Assembly (NCBI RefSeq): GCF_902459465.1
Contig: NC_047066.1
Coordinates: forward strand, 17,425,047 to 17,489,046
DNA: 64,000 nt
Direction: 5' to 3'
From: Asterias rubens
Lineage: Eukaryota > Echinodermata > Asteroidea > Forcipulatida > Asteriidae
How positions within the stretch are numbered: the first letter of the stretch is position 1; every line of letters starts with the position of its first letter. The notes beneath the pieces are model-generated. The model worked only from the letters and a program-made list of their open reading frames with translations. It had not been told where the DNA came from and did no database searches. Shown here piece by piece: positions 1-13,800 of this stretch. The position numbers and the translations under genes are program-made.

Positions 1-1485
1 AACTGATGATGCCGCAATGTTAGCCACAGTCATATCCATCATGTCAGACATAACCTATAGCTTATGTGGATTGCAGACACTAGGAAGGTAAAGACAGTGC
101 AAGTCATTGTTATCTTCAACAGGCCTTTCTGAAACAGCTATAAAATATGGCAGTATGTACATCATTTACATCATATCATGTTTCCTTTAAAAATTGATGA
201 TTCTGAATACTTTACTCCAAACTTCAAACATTTCACTTCTAATAATAAGTGTGACATCACAATCCAGACCCAATGCATTTATCATACAATGCTAGAGGGG
301 GCTATTAACAAAACTCTTCTATATGAGTGTGTTGCAAATCTTATCATCAAATTAGTAAACAGTATAATTTGAGAAACACAACTTACAGTGTTTGTTGTCA
401 TAGATTTTGTGCATGTCAGTTCGGCTGAGAATTGAGTGATGGGATTTTTTTTGCAGAAAGAACACATGGTAGTACTTCACAGATGTATCAATTCATTGTT
501 TGTGGCAATTTTTCAAGTTCAAAAGGAAGCTTCTGAATAACTCAGTTTTTGGATTGTTATCAACAGGGTATCTTACATGTATGTACATGTAAGTCCTTCA
601 TCCCTTCACGCATTTCACAGCCACCTTGCTCAAGAGCATAAAGCAATACAACAGAACAAAGACCAGCCTGTCGAATGCACATAAAACAAAACAAGGCTCT
701 CTTGTGAGGGCATCAGAATGTAAGCAAAAATTACTTGTATTGCATTGTACATACATGTAATTGGGTTTACACTGCTTTTTGTACATCTCTCCTTGTCTTT
801 CCTCAACATATTGAGAGCATAACATTAATATGTTTAACATATTTCATAACAATCAATAAGCTTTGCAGATGACTACTCAGCACCCACTTAAAAGCACCCA
901 TTCTCCCTTGGTTTCAATACCCAAACTTCCAAACATGTACATGTACCAAACTAACCATGGTACAATGTCAAGACTCTGCTGCTTATGGTAGTCATGTAAA
1001 GCACAGCATACCACTGTAGCAGAGCCATGGCACTGGATCCATGAAATGCAAGTCCAAAATGCTAGTTAAGGCATTGTACACATTCACTGAAATGTTGGTA
1101 GATGCAGCTAGTCTTTCAGCTGAGCTTGGAATTTCTCATCACTTTGATTTCATTGGAAAATTCACAGGCAATACGTTCACTGTTTGACACAAGTGTTCAT
1201 ATGAATCACAGGTATGCCAAAATGATCGTGTCATGCACAACTATCAAGCATGCTTTGTAAGTTATCACTGTCTGCAATTCAAATCAACATGTTGGGTATA
1301 CTAAACACTGCTAATGTATACATTAAGCTTTAGTGTCACTTCATACTTCACAATAATGTAGTTGCTCATACAAATTTGGCCTCAGAACATTCAGGTTCAA
1401 ATGGTGCAAATCTACACAATAGACACTGATATCCCTTGCTAATGCAGAGCTGTGCATTACAGTATGAATGTGTCTGGAGATGTAC
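1..1485. other. Region downstream of OSBP: 3'UTR or intergenic
   Basis: No gene recognised on either strand; only short ORFs without family features. It contains many ACATGTA-type words (for example near 580, 745 and 940), common throughout this genome. Part of it may be OSBP 3'UTR on the minus strand, but I find no AATAAA on that strand. Confidence 0.4.
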
Positions 1486-1638
1486 TGCTGATGCTGAGGT
1501 GTTGCTACTTTATAAGGTGTTAACTGCTGATGCTGAGGTGTTGCTACTTTATAAGGTGTTAACTGCTGATGCTGAGGTGTTGCTACTTTATAAGGTGTTA
1601 ACTGCTGATGATGAGGTGTTGCTACTTTATAAGGTGTT
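1486..1638. repeat. 39-bp tandem repeat, about 4 copies
   Basis: Unit begins TGCTGATGCTGAGGTGTTGC and ends in ATAAGGTGTTAA. Starts at 1486, 1525, 1564 and 1603. Because 39 is divisible by 3 it keeps one frame open on each strand, which explains the repetitive ORFs here. It lies about 90 bp beyond the OSBP stop, possibly in the 3'UTR. Confidence 0.9.
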
Positions 1639-1727
1639 ATCAATCACATATTCAAGCAAACCTTATTGTGGACTCCTTAGTGTTGGGGTCTTGCAGCTGT
1701 TTATCACAATCTATTATAGATATTGTC

Positions 1728-1870
1728 CTAGAAGATATCTGGGCATTGTTCCCAATCACCTTTCTCCTTGGATTCCCAGTATTTGCCTTTATACACATAA
1801 GTGATTGCCTTGTTAAGAGGATCCATCTTGCGGTCAAACCAGATCGGTTTGTAACTTTCACATGGCTTTC
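1728..1870 (-). CDS. OSBP: OSBP terminal coding exon 13
   Basis: Encodes [19 protein letters not shown], then [19 protein letters not shown] and PDIF before the stop. This is the family C terminus (WF.RK.DP, Y.G.YWE.K...W..CPDIF). Acceptor TTGCAG above 1870. Confidence 0.96.
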
Positions 1871-4800
1871 CTGCAATAAGAGCAAACCAAGAATTCATTT
1901 GTACAGTCATATTTTCTGGGCGTCGCGCGTATTGCGTGATGTGGCACAACTGTTCCAGCAGTTGCTCTCGACCAATACACCAGTAAAAAATATTGAAACA
2001 TGGGCGTGACACGCAAGCTTGCACCAGTGCTTATAAGACAGTTTCTTTATTTCTTTTGAATAGGAATGAGGAGAATGAAGAAACTGTCTTATAAGCACTG
2101 GCGCAAGCTCGGGTGTCACGCCTATGTTTCAAAACGTTTTACTGGTGTTATATCATCCGTTCAAACACCCCCACGTGATGCCCTCTCGAACAATCAGAAT
2201 GGATAAACTGTCTTAGGAATTTATGAATTATTAATTAATGTACAAATAACTGTTTATAAAGAAGTTCTAACATACATGTTTATACCTGTTGGGATTACGT
2301 TACCGCCACCAAATTCATCATTGTTAAAACATTTCTTAACACTCACTACTCTTTCTTAGTAATGAAAAAGTGATAACTCTCAGATTTGCTACATTAATCT
2401 GATTTTTTGGACATCAAGGACCAACTTGTTTGCTACATTTAACAGAAAAGCAAATAAAATAACCGCTACAGACATCTCTGTTTGAGACAGTAGTAACTGC
2501 TGCCGTGTAAGGAAGACAATGTGACTGAGTGGGAGACAGTTCCTCCCAGGAAAAACTATCTTAGCAGAAAACATTATCCCAGACAAGATGTGCAAACCTA
2601 TCAGGAGACAGAAAGACCATCCACAATGGCACTTAACAATAAGGAGAACTCTACATGTTGGTGTTCAGAGCAGACTTACCTGACTCTGTTGCAGCTGTAG
2701 CCTCAGACTCCCGTTTCCTCCTGGTTGCTCGTTGCTTCTCTTCTAGACGTAGCTTTTCTTTATTAGCATCATCCCACTGGCCCTCTTCCATTAGCCGTTG
2801 GTCAGGTCGGTTACGCGTATCCGTTGGGGCAACGCCGGTCTCAAATTCATTCATTGTGATGCAGAAACTTGTCATGTTATACATGTTCTCTGCATTGGGC
2901 CTGTAACAAATGTAAAGAAGCACAAAATAACACTAGTTTCAGACAGGCGGTCAGAGTCGTGCCAAACCAAATATATTCAGAGCGACCGTAGGTCAATCCA
3001 CATAAATTTTGGTTTCAGACAGGCGAACTTAACATGAATAGATCAACGTCGGGAACCAAGGCGCAACGGTCGATCTTGCAACTTCTAGCGGTCCAGTTGC
3101 TCCTAACAGGTTTCAGACTTTTCATGTACTTTAAGTCAGATTTTGGTTCAGCGCCACTCTGGAGTGCCTGTCTGAAACAGGTGCAAGGCAATATAATCTG
3201 ATAGTACAATTAATTATTATTTATGCATGATTTGTTTACCCTACACTGATGAAGATATGCAGTGTACATGTATACTCAGTGTTTGCTGATTTGTGATGAA
3301 AGAATAAACCATAGGCACTGGAATTCAAGCCCAAGACCTTTACTTTATTACTTACGGAAGTGGGTTTTTCTGCCATAGCATTTTGGGTGGAGCAGTCTGG
3401 TAGAGAGGCTTGCCTCGACTGCCTTTATCCAGGGAGGTATGAAGTACCTTTGCATATTCCATCTTCTGATCCCATGTCCCAGATAAGATAAATTTAGCTG
3501 TGTTATTAGCATCAGTTACTACACCTGTCACCTGAAAGATAATCAATTGTTAGCATTATTACACCATATTGTTGTGTCAGTGGAAATACATTGTGTTTTG
3601 ATTGGGTCCTTTTTTCTCTTTTTTAGCTGTTCCGATCCAGTCGGAACAGCTATTGTTTTCATCGAGATTTTTATTATTTTTATTATTATTATTATTATTA
3701 TTATTTCATTTTATCACAGCATGCAAAAGAAAGATCTCATTTTCCTTTGTGCCGGTAACTCCTCGAGCCGGGCTACGTCCCGTAGCCTTAGATTTCAAGG
3801 GTCTTTCTCAGGATCCTCGCTGTTCCCAAAAGCGCTGCCTTCTGTAACAGATCTACCCTCACATTTGTCCCTATTTCATCTAGATGTTTCCCCAGTGCTT
3901 TGCTTATCTCAAAAACAACCCAACCGATTTTCAGACTTTTTTCAGTTATGGGCTCCTTTGGCATTGGGCAATCGCATCGGGTAGGTATGACCCCATGTTG
4001 ACCTTTATTTCCGGGTCAACCGGAAGTGGGACCTTATCTCAAGAACTGCGCAAACAATGTTCAAGTTCTTTTCAGTTATAGACCCTTTGAGCTCTAAAGA
4101 TTGAACTTGGATTACCTTGACCCCAAATTGACCTTTACTTCCGGGTCAACCGGAAGTGGGACCATATCTCAAGAACCATGCAACCGATCTTCAGTTTCTT
4201 TTCAATTATAGACCCCTTGAACCTTGAAAATTAAAAAGGAACAGCTCTGTGTTTGTTCACAAACACTTGATGTCTAGTTTATTATTGTTTTTTTTAATGA
4301 GAAATTGTTCTCACATCACTAGGCAAGCGACCACAAGGTGAGGGCTACAAAAGGATTTGGGCTATTTACCCAAGTCAACTGTCACCAGGGTCACATTGCC
4401 ACCTACTCCTGGGGCTGAAACAGGGTTACCCCCTTCAACAGTTGGTAAGGATGTAGGCATGGGTATCATCCCCTAGGAGCCTGGCTGGCAGAGGATGCAC
4501 GACCTTCCCAACTGTTTATTAACCAACTATGGTTATGTGTGCTCAAGATCAGACTGGGTATCAAACCCACACTCTGCTGCTGACAACACCAGAGCTTGTT
4601 GGGTCTTAGACCACTTTCCTATTACATGACACGTAAAAGCAGCAAATATCTAATACAAGAGATGAGAATTAAGCCACTGCCAATCATTGACACTATCTAC
4701 ATGTATGCTTCATCTGTTTACAGCCCTGTTAGTTATAGGGAGCCAAAATGCTAGGTGTACAACTACTTCCAAACATAAATCACATCTACTCACTTTTCTA

Positions 4801-7800
4801 GGAATATCTCCTGAGAAATAACTGTAAGGTTTGTAGTTGATTCTGCAGCACTCTTTTGTGGTATGGTTAACAACCTCACATTCTCCACTCTGTTAAATGG
4901 TAAGAAGTACAATGTCATGTATTAATATTACTTGTAAGTAACTTACTCGTAAGTAATGTCCAATCTCATGCATTAATATTACTCGTAAGTAAGTATTTAC
5001 TTTTGGTGAAGTATTGAGATAAGAAGTGCCTGGCTCTGCAGTTCATGTAGGATTGTAAAGACATGGCTTGAAGATGAGGAAATGATGCTAGAAAACCCTT
5101 ATTAAAAGAGATAAGTAATTTTCTATCTTTAGGTCTTCAATAAATATACCATGCAAAATTCCATCAAGTAAAGTGAAAACTTTGCTAAGGGAAAACAAAT
5201 CATGGAATTTGTGCATTCATGTGTGCTGGTGCAAAATTGCAACCTGCACCTGATCTATCCAGACATTGACACTGAAGAAAGCAGATGAATAAATATAAAG
5301 GGTATTCCAGATGGCCTGCTTGAGACAGAAATTGGGGGTCACCAGAAGAGACAGACTGGGCAACACGAAAGTTTGAACTGCTTCACTACATCAAATATCT
5401 TCCAACTACAATTAGGAAAATAAAACTCAAGTAGTTTGGTCATATTAACAGAATGGGCAGCGATCGATACCCCAAAATCCTCCTAGGACACATTGCAGGT
5501 AGCAGAAGATATCATCAGTGACGATATCAAGCGCCTCTGTGAAGAGGCTGACCAGCTGTGGCAGCAGCAGGACACCTAGCAAGGAACAGAGACCTATGGA
5601 GACTCATAGTGGTTGGGTTGGGAAGCCATCTCCAGGACCTGCCTTGGGAGGACGGCTATGATGATGAATCAACGATTATGTAATCTAAGGCTACAACTTT
5701 GACCCCAAAAGGATAGAAGAGCAGTACATTCATTTATGTACATGTAGTTGATGTGAACCATTGCAACAAATTAGTCTAAAGGTGAGGGTTAAATAAGATG
5801 ACAAAATATCCCTCCCATGAAATATGCATATTGCCCATCACACATGTCCACTTACACTACTGGTGGGCAAAATGAGGGAACGGTGTGCATTTTGAATGGA
5901 GCCTTTCTAGTGCATAACTCTGTGGTGTTTGCCCATCAATAGTGTCTGTATGAATGAGTGAATGTAATTAGAATATTTCATGGGAAGGGCTAATAACAAT
6001 TCTCTACTAGTTCAACTGATAAGTCTGAAGATAAACCCTAAAAAGTTAGTCGGCAGGACTTTCACAAAATTGACCACCTCAGCCTTCAGGCTAAAATGTC
6101 ACTACTGATGTTCATATTCCTGTGGTAACTTTGAGCTTTGTATTAAATGTGGTGTATTTCTTTCAACCTACCTGATCCACCCAGAGTTTTCCAACGATGA
6201 TATTATGCACAGTGGATGTGACTTTCCTGTATGTATAGTAACTGCCAGTTTTCTTGAATTTGATATGTAGAATTCCCTGAGGGAAGACTTGTAGGTATTT
6301 GCCTCTGAATTTACTAGCGATAGTAATATCAGTCCATAGTGTCCAATCCTTAGCATCAACATGTATAGCTGCTGCTGGTGGGTGGTGGCTCACCTACACA
6401 TCATACAAAAACAAACACACAAGTTTTGGACCGTGCTTTACCAACTGATATGCTTTTAAAGAGAGACAGTTACACAGTATTTCGATAAGTGCTTTTGATC
6501 TGGTACCCTGTTTCTATTAAGCCCAGGTTTTATCTGTGTTTTGAAGGTTTTTTTGACTGAGCTGCAAGAAATTGAATTCATATGTACATAATGTACATCA
6601 GGAATTACCCAGCACACATACATAGACATATACACCTATATCAATGTACAAAGGCATCTTCAAACAGTTCTATTAAACTTGATATTTAGCTGCCATAGTC
6701 TAGAGGACTGGAACACACAGTGAATCTGGGTTTTAAAAAGAATATATTTAGAATTTGCTTCAATTCGTTCAATTTTATGTTTGCATTTTAGAGTGGATTC
6801 TTATCTGAGTGACCTTTCTAGTCTACTCAATACAAATACTACTGTCAATTGGGTAATTATGTTGTTCACAGCACTGTGCTACAGAACAATGTGTTTGGAC
6901 CTTTGGCGATGAACGGAAACAAAGCTGCAATGAAGCCTGGGAGTTTTGTGTCTTGAAGAACTGAACCATCAACAATTTACTTTCAAGTTTTTCCTTAAAT
7001 GGATGAGCAATGGTCGAGTAAAATATTTGCATGAATGATTTTGATTACCACTATTTGTTGGCAGATTATTAATTATCAATGGATGATCTTCTCTACCCAG
7101 CAATACTCACATGTGAGATGATGTACATACACATAAAGAAACAGTTGAAGGAAAACACTAATTAAAAGAGCAATACATTCAGCATTTCTGCAAAATAGAA
7201 AATGGTGTGGTACAACACCTTGGGCAGGTTACTACTACATTTATGTTAGTAAATAGCAGACGTCTGGTAATGTAAAGGGTAAATGAAACTTGAGTAATGT
7301 TCTTACCTGTTCACATAGCGCTCTCCACCCTAAGTCATCCGACCGATCAAACTCATAGGTCTCTCCTAGTAGTGGATTAAATGGCTTAGTATTTCTGACA
7401 GCCGTAGATGCATAGGCTCCTATAGTGAAGCCAGCTACATAACACATCTCTTCTACAGTCGTCTTACACTCAGCTGCAGTGTGTAGAATATCAGCATATT
7501 CTAAATCCTCAACCAAACGCTGTATCATCGACAGAGGCTCATTGAAATTCACCTGAATCATACCATACCATGTAAGAGATGTTAAACTTGCATCGGGGAT
7601 AAAGAACATTAATTTTTGTTTTTTCCCCTTACACCGATGTGTGTTAGCACTAGATACTCAGTACTTTCCCCTTACACTGATGTGTGTTAGCACTGTATAC
7701 TCAGTACTTTCCCCTTACACCGATGTGTGTTAGCACTATATACTCAGTACTTTCCCCTTACACCGATGTGTGTAAGCACTGTATACTCAGTACTTTCCCC

Positions 7801-10800
7801 TTACACCGATGTGTGTTAGCACAGTATACTCAGTACTTTCCCCTTACACGGATGTGTGTTAGCACTGTATACTCAGTACTTTCCCCTTACACCGATGTGT
7901 GTTAGCACTGTATACACAGTACTTTCCCCTTACACCGATGTGTGTAAGCACTGTATATTCAGTACTTTCCCCTTACACCGATGTGTGTTAGCACTGTATA
8001 CTCAGTACTTTCCCCTTACACCGATGTGTGTTAGCACTGTATACTCAGTACTTTCCCCTTACACCGATGTGTGTTAGCACTGTATTCTCAGTACTTTCCC
8101 CTTACACCGATGTGTGTAAGCACAGTATACTCAGTACTTTCCCCTTACACCGATGTGTGTAAGCACTGTATACTCAGTACTTTCCCCTTACACCGATGTG
8201 TGTTAGCACTGCATACTCGGTACTTTCCCCTTACACCGATGTGTGCTAGCACTGCATACTCAGTACTTTCCCCTTACACCGATGTGTGTTAGCACTGTAT
8301 ACTCAGTACTTTCCCCTTACACCGATGTGTGTTAGCACTGTATACTCAGTACTTTCCCCTTACACCGATGTGTGTTAGCACTGTATACTCAGTACTTTCC
8401 CCTTACACCGATGTGTGTTAGCACTGTATACTCAGTACTTTCCCCTTACACCGATGTGTGTAAGCACTATATACTCAGTACTTTCCCCTTACACCGATGT
8501 GTGTTAGCACTGTATACTCAGTACTTTCCCCTTACACCGATGTGTGTTAGCACTGTATACACAGTACTTTCCCCTTACACCGATGTGTGTAAGCACTGGA
8601 TACTCAGTACTTTCCCCTTACACCGATGTGTGTTAGCACTGTATACTCGGTACTTTCCCCTTACACCGATGTGTGTCAACACTGTAAACTCGGTACTTTC
8701 CCCTTACACCGATGTGTGTTAGCACTGTATACTCAGTACTTTCCCCTTACACCGATGTGTGTTAGCACTGTATACTCAGTACTTTCCCCTTACACCGATG
8801 TGTGTTAGCACTGTATACTCAGTACTTTCCCCTTACACCGATGTGTGTAAGCACTGTATACTCAGTACTTTCCCTTTACACCGATGTGTGTTAGCACTGT
8901 ATACTCAGTACTTTCCCCTTACACCGATGTGTGTTAGCACTGTATACACAGTACTTTCCCCTTACACCGATGTGTGTAAGCACTGTATACTCAGTAATTT
9001 CCCCTTACACCGATGTGTGTTAGCACTGTATACTCAGTACTTTCCCCTTACACCGATGTGTGTTAGCACTGTATACTCAGTACTTTCCCCTTACACCGAT
9101 GTGTGTAAGCACTGTATACTCAGTACTTTCCCCTTACACCGATGTGTGTAAGCACTGTATACTCAGTACTTTCCCCTTACACCGATGTGTGTTAGCACTG
9201 CATACTCGGTACTTTCCCCTTACACCGATGTGTGTTAGCACTGTATACTCGGTACTTTCCCCTTACACCGATGTGTGTTAGCACTGTATACTCAGTACTT
9301 TCCCCTTACACCGATGTGTGTTAGCACTGTATACTCGGTACTTTCCCCTTACACCGATGTGTGTTAGCACTGTATACTCAGTACTTTCCCCTTACACCGA
9401 TGTGTGTAAGCACTGTATACTCAGTACTTTCCCCTTACACCGATGTGTGTAAGCACTGTATACTCAGTACTTTCCCCTTACACCGATGTGTGTTAGCACT
9501 GCATACTCGGTACTTTCCCCTTACACCGATGTGTGTTAGCACTGTATACTCGGTACTTTCCCCTTACACCGATGTGTGTTAGCACTGTATACTCAGTACT
9601 TTCCCCTTACACCGATGTGTGTTAGCACTGTATACTCGGTACTTTCCCCTTACACCGATGTGTGTTAGCACTGTATACTCAGTACTTTCCCCTTACACCG
9701 ATGTGTGTTAGCACTGTATACTCAGTACTTTCCCCTTACACCGATGTGTGTTAGCACTGTATACTCAGTACTTTCCCCTTACACCGATGTGTGTTAGCAC
9801 TGTATACTCAGTACTTTCCCCTTACACCGATGTGTGTTAGCACTGTATACTCAGTACTTTCCCCTTACACCGATGTGTGGTAGCACTGTATACTCGGTAC
9901 TTTCCCCTTACACCGATGTGTGTTAGCACTGTACACTCAGTACTTTCCCCTTACACCGATGTGTGTAAGCACTGTATACTCGGTACTTTCCCCTTACACC
10001 GATGTGTGTAAGCACTGTACAATCAGTACTTTCCCCTTACACTGATGTGTGTAAGCACTGTATACTCAGTAATTTCCCCTTACACCGATGTGTGTTAGCA
10101 CTGTATACTCAGTACTTTCCCCTTACACCGATGTGTGTAAGCACTGTATACTCAGTACTTTCCCCTTACACCGATGTGTGTTAGCACTGTATACTCAGTA
10201 CTTTCCCCTTACACCGATGTGTGTAAGCACTGTATACTCAGTAATTTCCCCTTACACCGATGTGTGTTAGCACTGTATACTCAGTACTTTCCCCTTACAC
10301 CGATGTGTGTTAGCACTGTATACTCAGTACTTTCCCCTTACACCGATGTGTGTTAGCACTGTATACTCAGTACTTTCCCCTTACACCGATGTGTGTTAGC
10401 ACTGTATACTCAGTACTTTCCCCTTACACCGATGTGTGGTAGCACTGTATACTCGGTACTTTCCCCTTACACCGATGTGTGTTAGCACTGTACACTCGGT
10501 ACTTTCCCCTTACACCGATGTGTGTAAGCACTGTATACTCGGTACTTTCCCCTTACACCGATGTGTGTTAGCACTGTATACTCAGTACTTTCCCCTTACA
10601 CCGATGTGTGGTAGCACTGTATACTCAGTACTTTCCCCTTACACTGATGTGTGTTAGCACTGTATACTCAGTACTTTCCCCTTACACTGATGTGTGGTAG
10701 CACTGTATACTCAGTACTTTCCCCTTACACCGATGTGTGGTAGCACTGTATACTCGGTACTTTCCCCCGAGTCCTGTGAAAAAAAAATTAGCATACCACA

Positions 10801-13800
10801 CCAGAAGTGAAATCAGCCATATTTTGAGAAATCAAAGTTTGATCTTATAATAACAACATTGGGCATATTAGGAAAGCTAATGAAGGCATCCACAGTGTTA
10901 TTATTGAAGTTCATAAAGCAAATGGCTTTCTGTAAACAATCTTATTGGGTAATGCACTGTTGCATATTTAGGGGTTTTCAGACTTCCTGTATTTAGTGTA
11001 TAGTTTGCCAATCTTTTTACTGACGCTCATAAAACCAAAAAGGATGACACACTATTTTCCTATTTTTGGTTACATTGTTTACACTGGGAGGACAGGAACA
11101 TGGTTGCATCTACTAGCAACATGGGCCATAAGTTTTGACAAAGGTTCACTTACTGGTACAGGGATCTTAGACAACTCCTTTCCGATGCAATTCTTGATAA
11201 TACTCCATAAGTTGAGTCCAGCAATGGGCTTGGTAGGAATTGTTTTCCTTCTTTGTCGACCACCGCCACGCTTTCTCCAATGATCATCAGGCTGGAAGCA
11301 CAGGAAAAAAAAGTTATTTTCTGACCACATTGTGTGAAAAACAAAAACAACAGCATGTGCCAGTTGCCCCAAGTACAGGAAGGAAGCAAAGATAACAACA
11401 AATCTGCAGCAAGGTAGACGACTAATGTAAATATATAGAAATAGAGTTTTGCATATAATTTGAAGTTGCATGATGGTCTTTAAAACCTACATTTTAAGTA
11501 ATAGCGTGTCTTGTTCTTGTACTTCTACTTACATCTTTAGCACTGTGTTTGTCTTGCATCATGTCATCATCAGTACCCGACTGTTCCCCTGCCCTACTCT
11601 CTCCTTCACTGCTGGCAATACTGTTACCACTAATGTCACTGCCGGTACGTCTGCAATCATTCAGCCAAACAACAAACACATCACAAGAAATCGTATCAAA
11701 CTACAACTTATATCAACCTTACCAAACATGCATGGAACAATCATCACAGTTTATTTGCATACATGTGGTGGTTTTGTATAACGGGTTCAGTACTGACACA
11801 ATACAAATTTTTAACTACAAATAAGATTGGACACAATGTTGATTTTGTATTTATTGTACATGATGATCCGATCTTCTCGCAGTTATTAATTTCAATGTTC
11901 CAAAGATAAATCAACATCAGTAATGAAAAGAACCTTGTCATGTAATGACAGTGATTTGAACAGCATGATGCATACTCACTTGTGACCTTTGACACTTGCA
12001 GCAAGTTGAACTGATGTGAAGTCTTCTGTAGCGTCGTAAAACTCGTTATCTTCCTCCTCGTCCTCTGCATCTGTGCCTGTCATATAGAAAAGATTACCCA
12101 CGTTAATTATGTCATCTTAAGACAATCAAGTCAGCCAATTAGTTCAAATTACTGAAAGAGGATTCAGTATGTCAGTATGCTTTCAAATCATTCAAAAACT
12201 TGGTCCACATTCATATACTACATTGTATTAACATATGTTTACAGGTTTGACAAGCTTGAATGTAAACAGTACACATGTAAATAATGAATAAATTTGTTTG
12301 GAATCTTTGACTGTCAGACTGCATTCATGGTTCAAAGAAAAATCACAAACAGCCCAATTTGAATAATTATTAAGCTAACTTAAATTTGTCTCAATATTGT
12401 ATTAATATTTAACACAAAAGAAGAGCTGCTGAAAGTAAAATAAAATGAGATGACATAATCCACAAGACTATATAGGGTTGGTATCTAAAAATAAAATTCT
12501 GGAGCAGAAGTTTTATGCAAGACCAGAGTCAACATGAGAACAAACATTTATCTGACACTGTTGTTATACAATAAACGGTTCGTATTTGAACAAGAAATAA
12601 GAGAACCTTCTGTACCTTGATACAGAATCAACAAATATTTATCAGGATGAAAGTCAACAATTTAACGTTTATTTGTTAAAGATATTACACAGTGAGGTAT
12701 TCTTATTTGATTGAAAAAAAACCCAGACTGCTGGACTTACACTGTCATGAGTTTAGGCCAAATAAATTTTAAAAAACAATTGATCGTCCCCGTATCGTTT
12801 TTCTAAAACTATTTATTAGTTTTCGGTTTTTGTTTTAAAACAACATTTTTAAAAGTTTTTGTTTTGTTTTTTCTCTCCATATTTTCAAAAGGAGACTACA
12901 ACCGTACCAGTAGCGTTACATCTTTGCTAAAATCTCTCCAGGTGGACACCTTGGAGAGCAGACAGAAAGCTGCACGACTCTCAATGCTTCATAAAGTCCA
13001 CTGTAGCAGGCTGCCATCCAGGCAGGAAAGTTCCTGAAACCAGTCAAGACAGAATCACAGCAAGGCCTACCAACTATACTCGGGAAACAAAGACTACTTC
13101 AATATTCATACCAAACACACTACTGGTATACATAGCCACCAGACATCATATCCTGTCACGTAAAATAAGACCTTTAAAGGGGCCGTTACAACCTGGCTCA
13201 GCAAGTAATACTGCGCACAACCAATCTTCTCGTGCAAAGAATATTTATCCCGATCCAGATCCATAAATGACCAATGGTAGGAATGATGTATCCCGGTATA
13301 CATAACTTTTCTTGTTACCCGACTTTGCTTGACCTAATGCGTTGTATTATAACATGTCATTGGTTCTAGATTAATAAACAAACTCTGCTCCTCCATTATC
13401 AAGTGGAAGTGTACCCGGTATCTACTACCGAGCTACCCATAATGTATGCTTACATTAAATATCTTCAAGATCGAGAGTCGAATTCTCACAGATATATGAC
13501 TCACCATTTAGCATTTTTACCATAGGGTATAGCCTTTGTCGTCCATGTCAGTCTACTATACCACATACATTTTTGTACATCATGCACTTTACAAAGCGAT
13601 CTTTGGAATTGTCATGGGTGTAGTATATATTGTACAGTAAGCAAAACCATCACATACATTTGTAATAAAAAGATTGCGCAATAATGCCAAAAGTAGAATG
13701 TATGAGATTTAGTAAAGCAAACATCATTGTTTTATGTATAGCTCGCCTCGTGTATTGAAGGTTGAGCCTTTAAAACTAGTTTGTCAACTTCCAACTAGCA

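Noticed and set aside
7684-10657. Many ORFs of 60-130 aa with repeated [17 protein letters not shown] peptides
   Set aside because: They come from a 43-bp repeat read in three rotating frames inside an OSBP intron; no splice sites or start context unique to any of them.
7624-10768. CRISPR-like array
   Set aside because: Repeats are contiguous without spacers, the genome is eukaryotic, and no cas genes are present.
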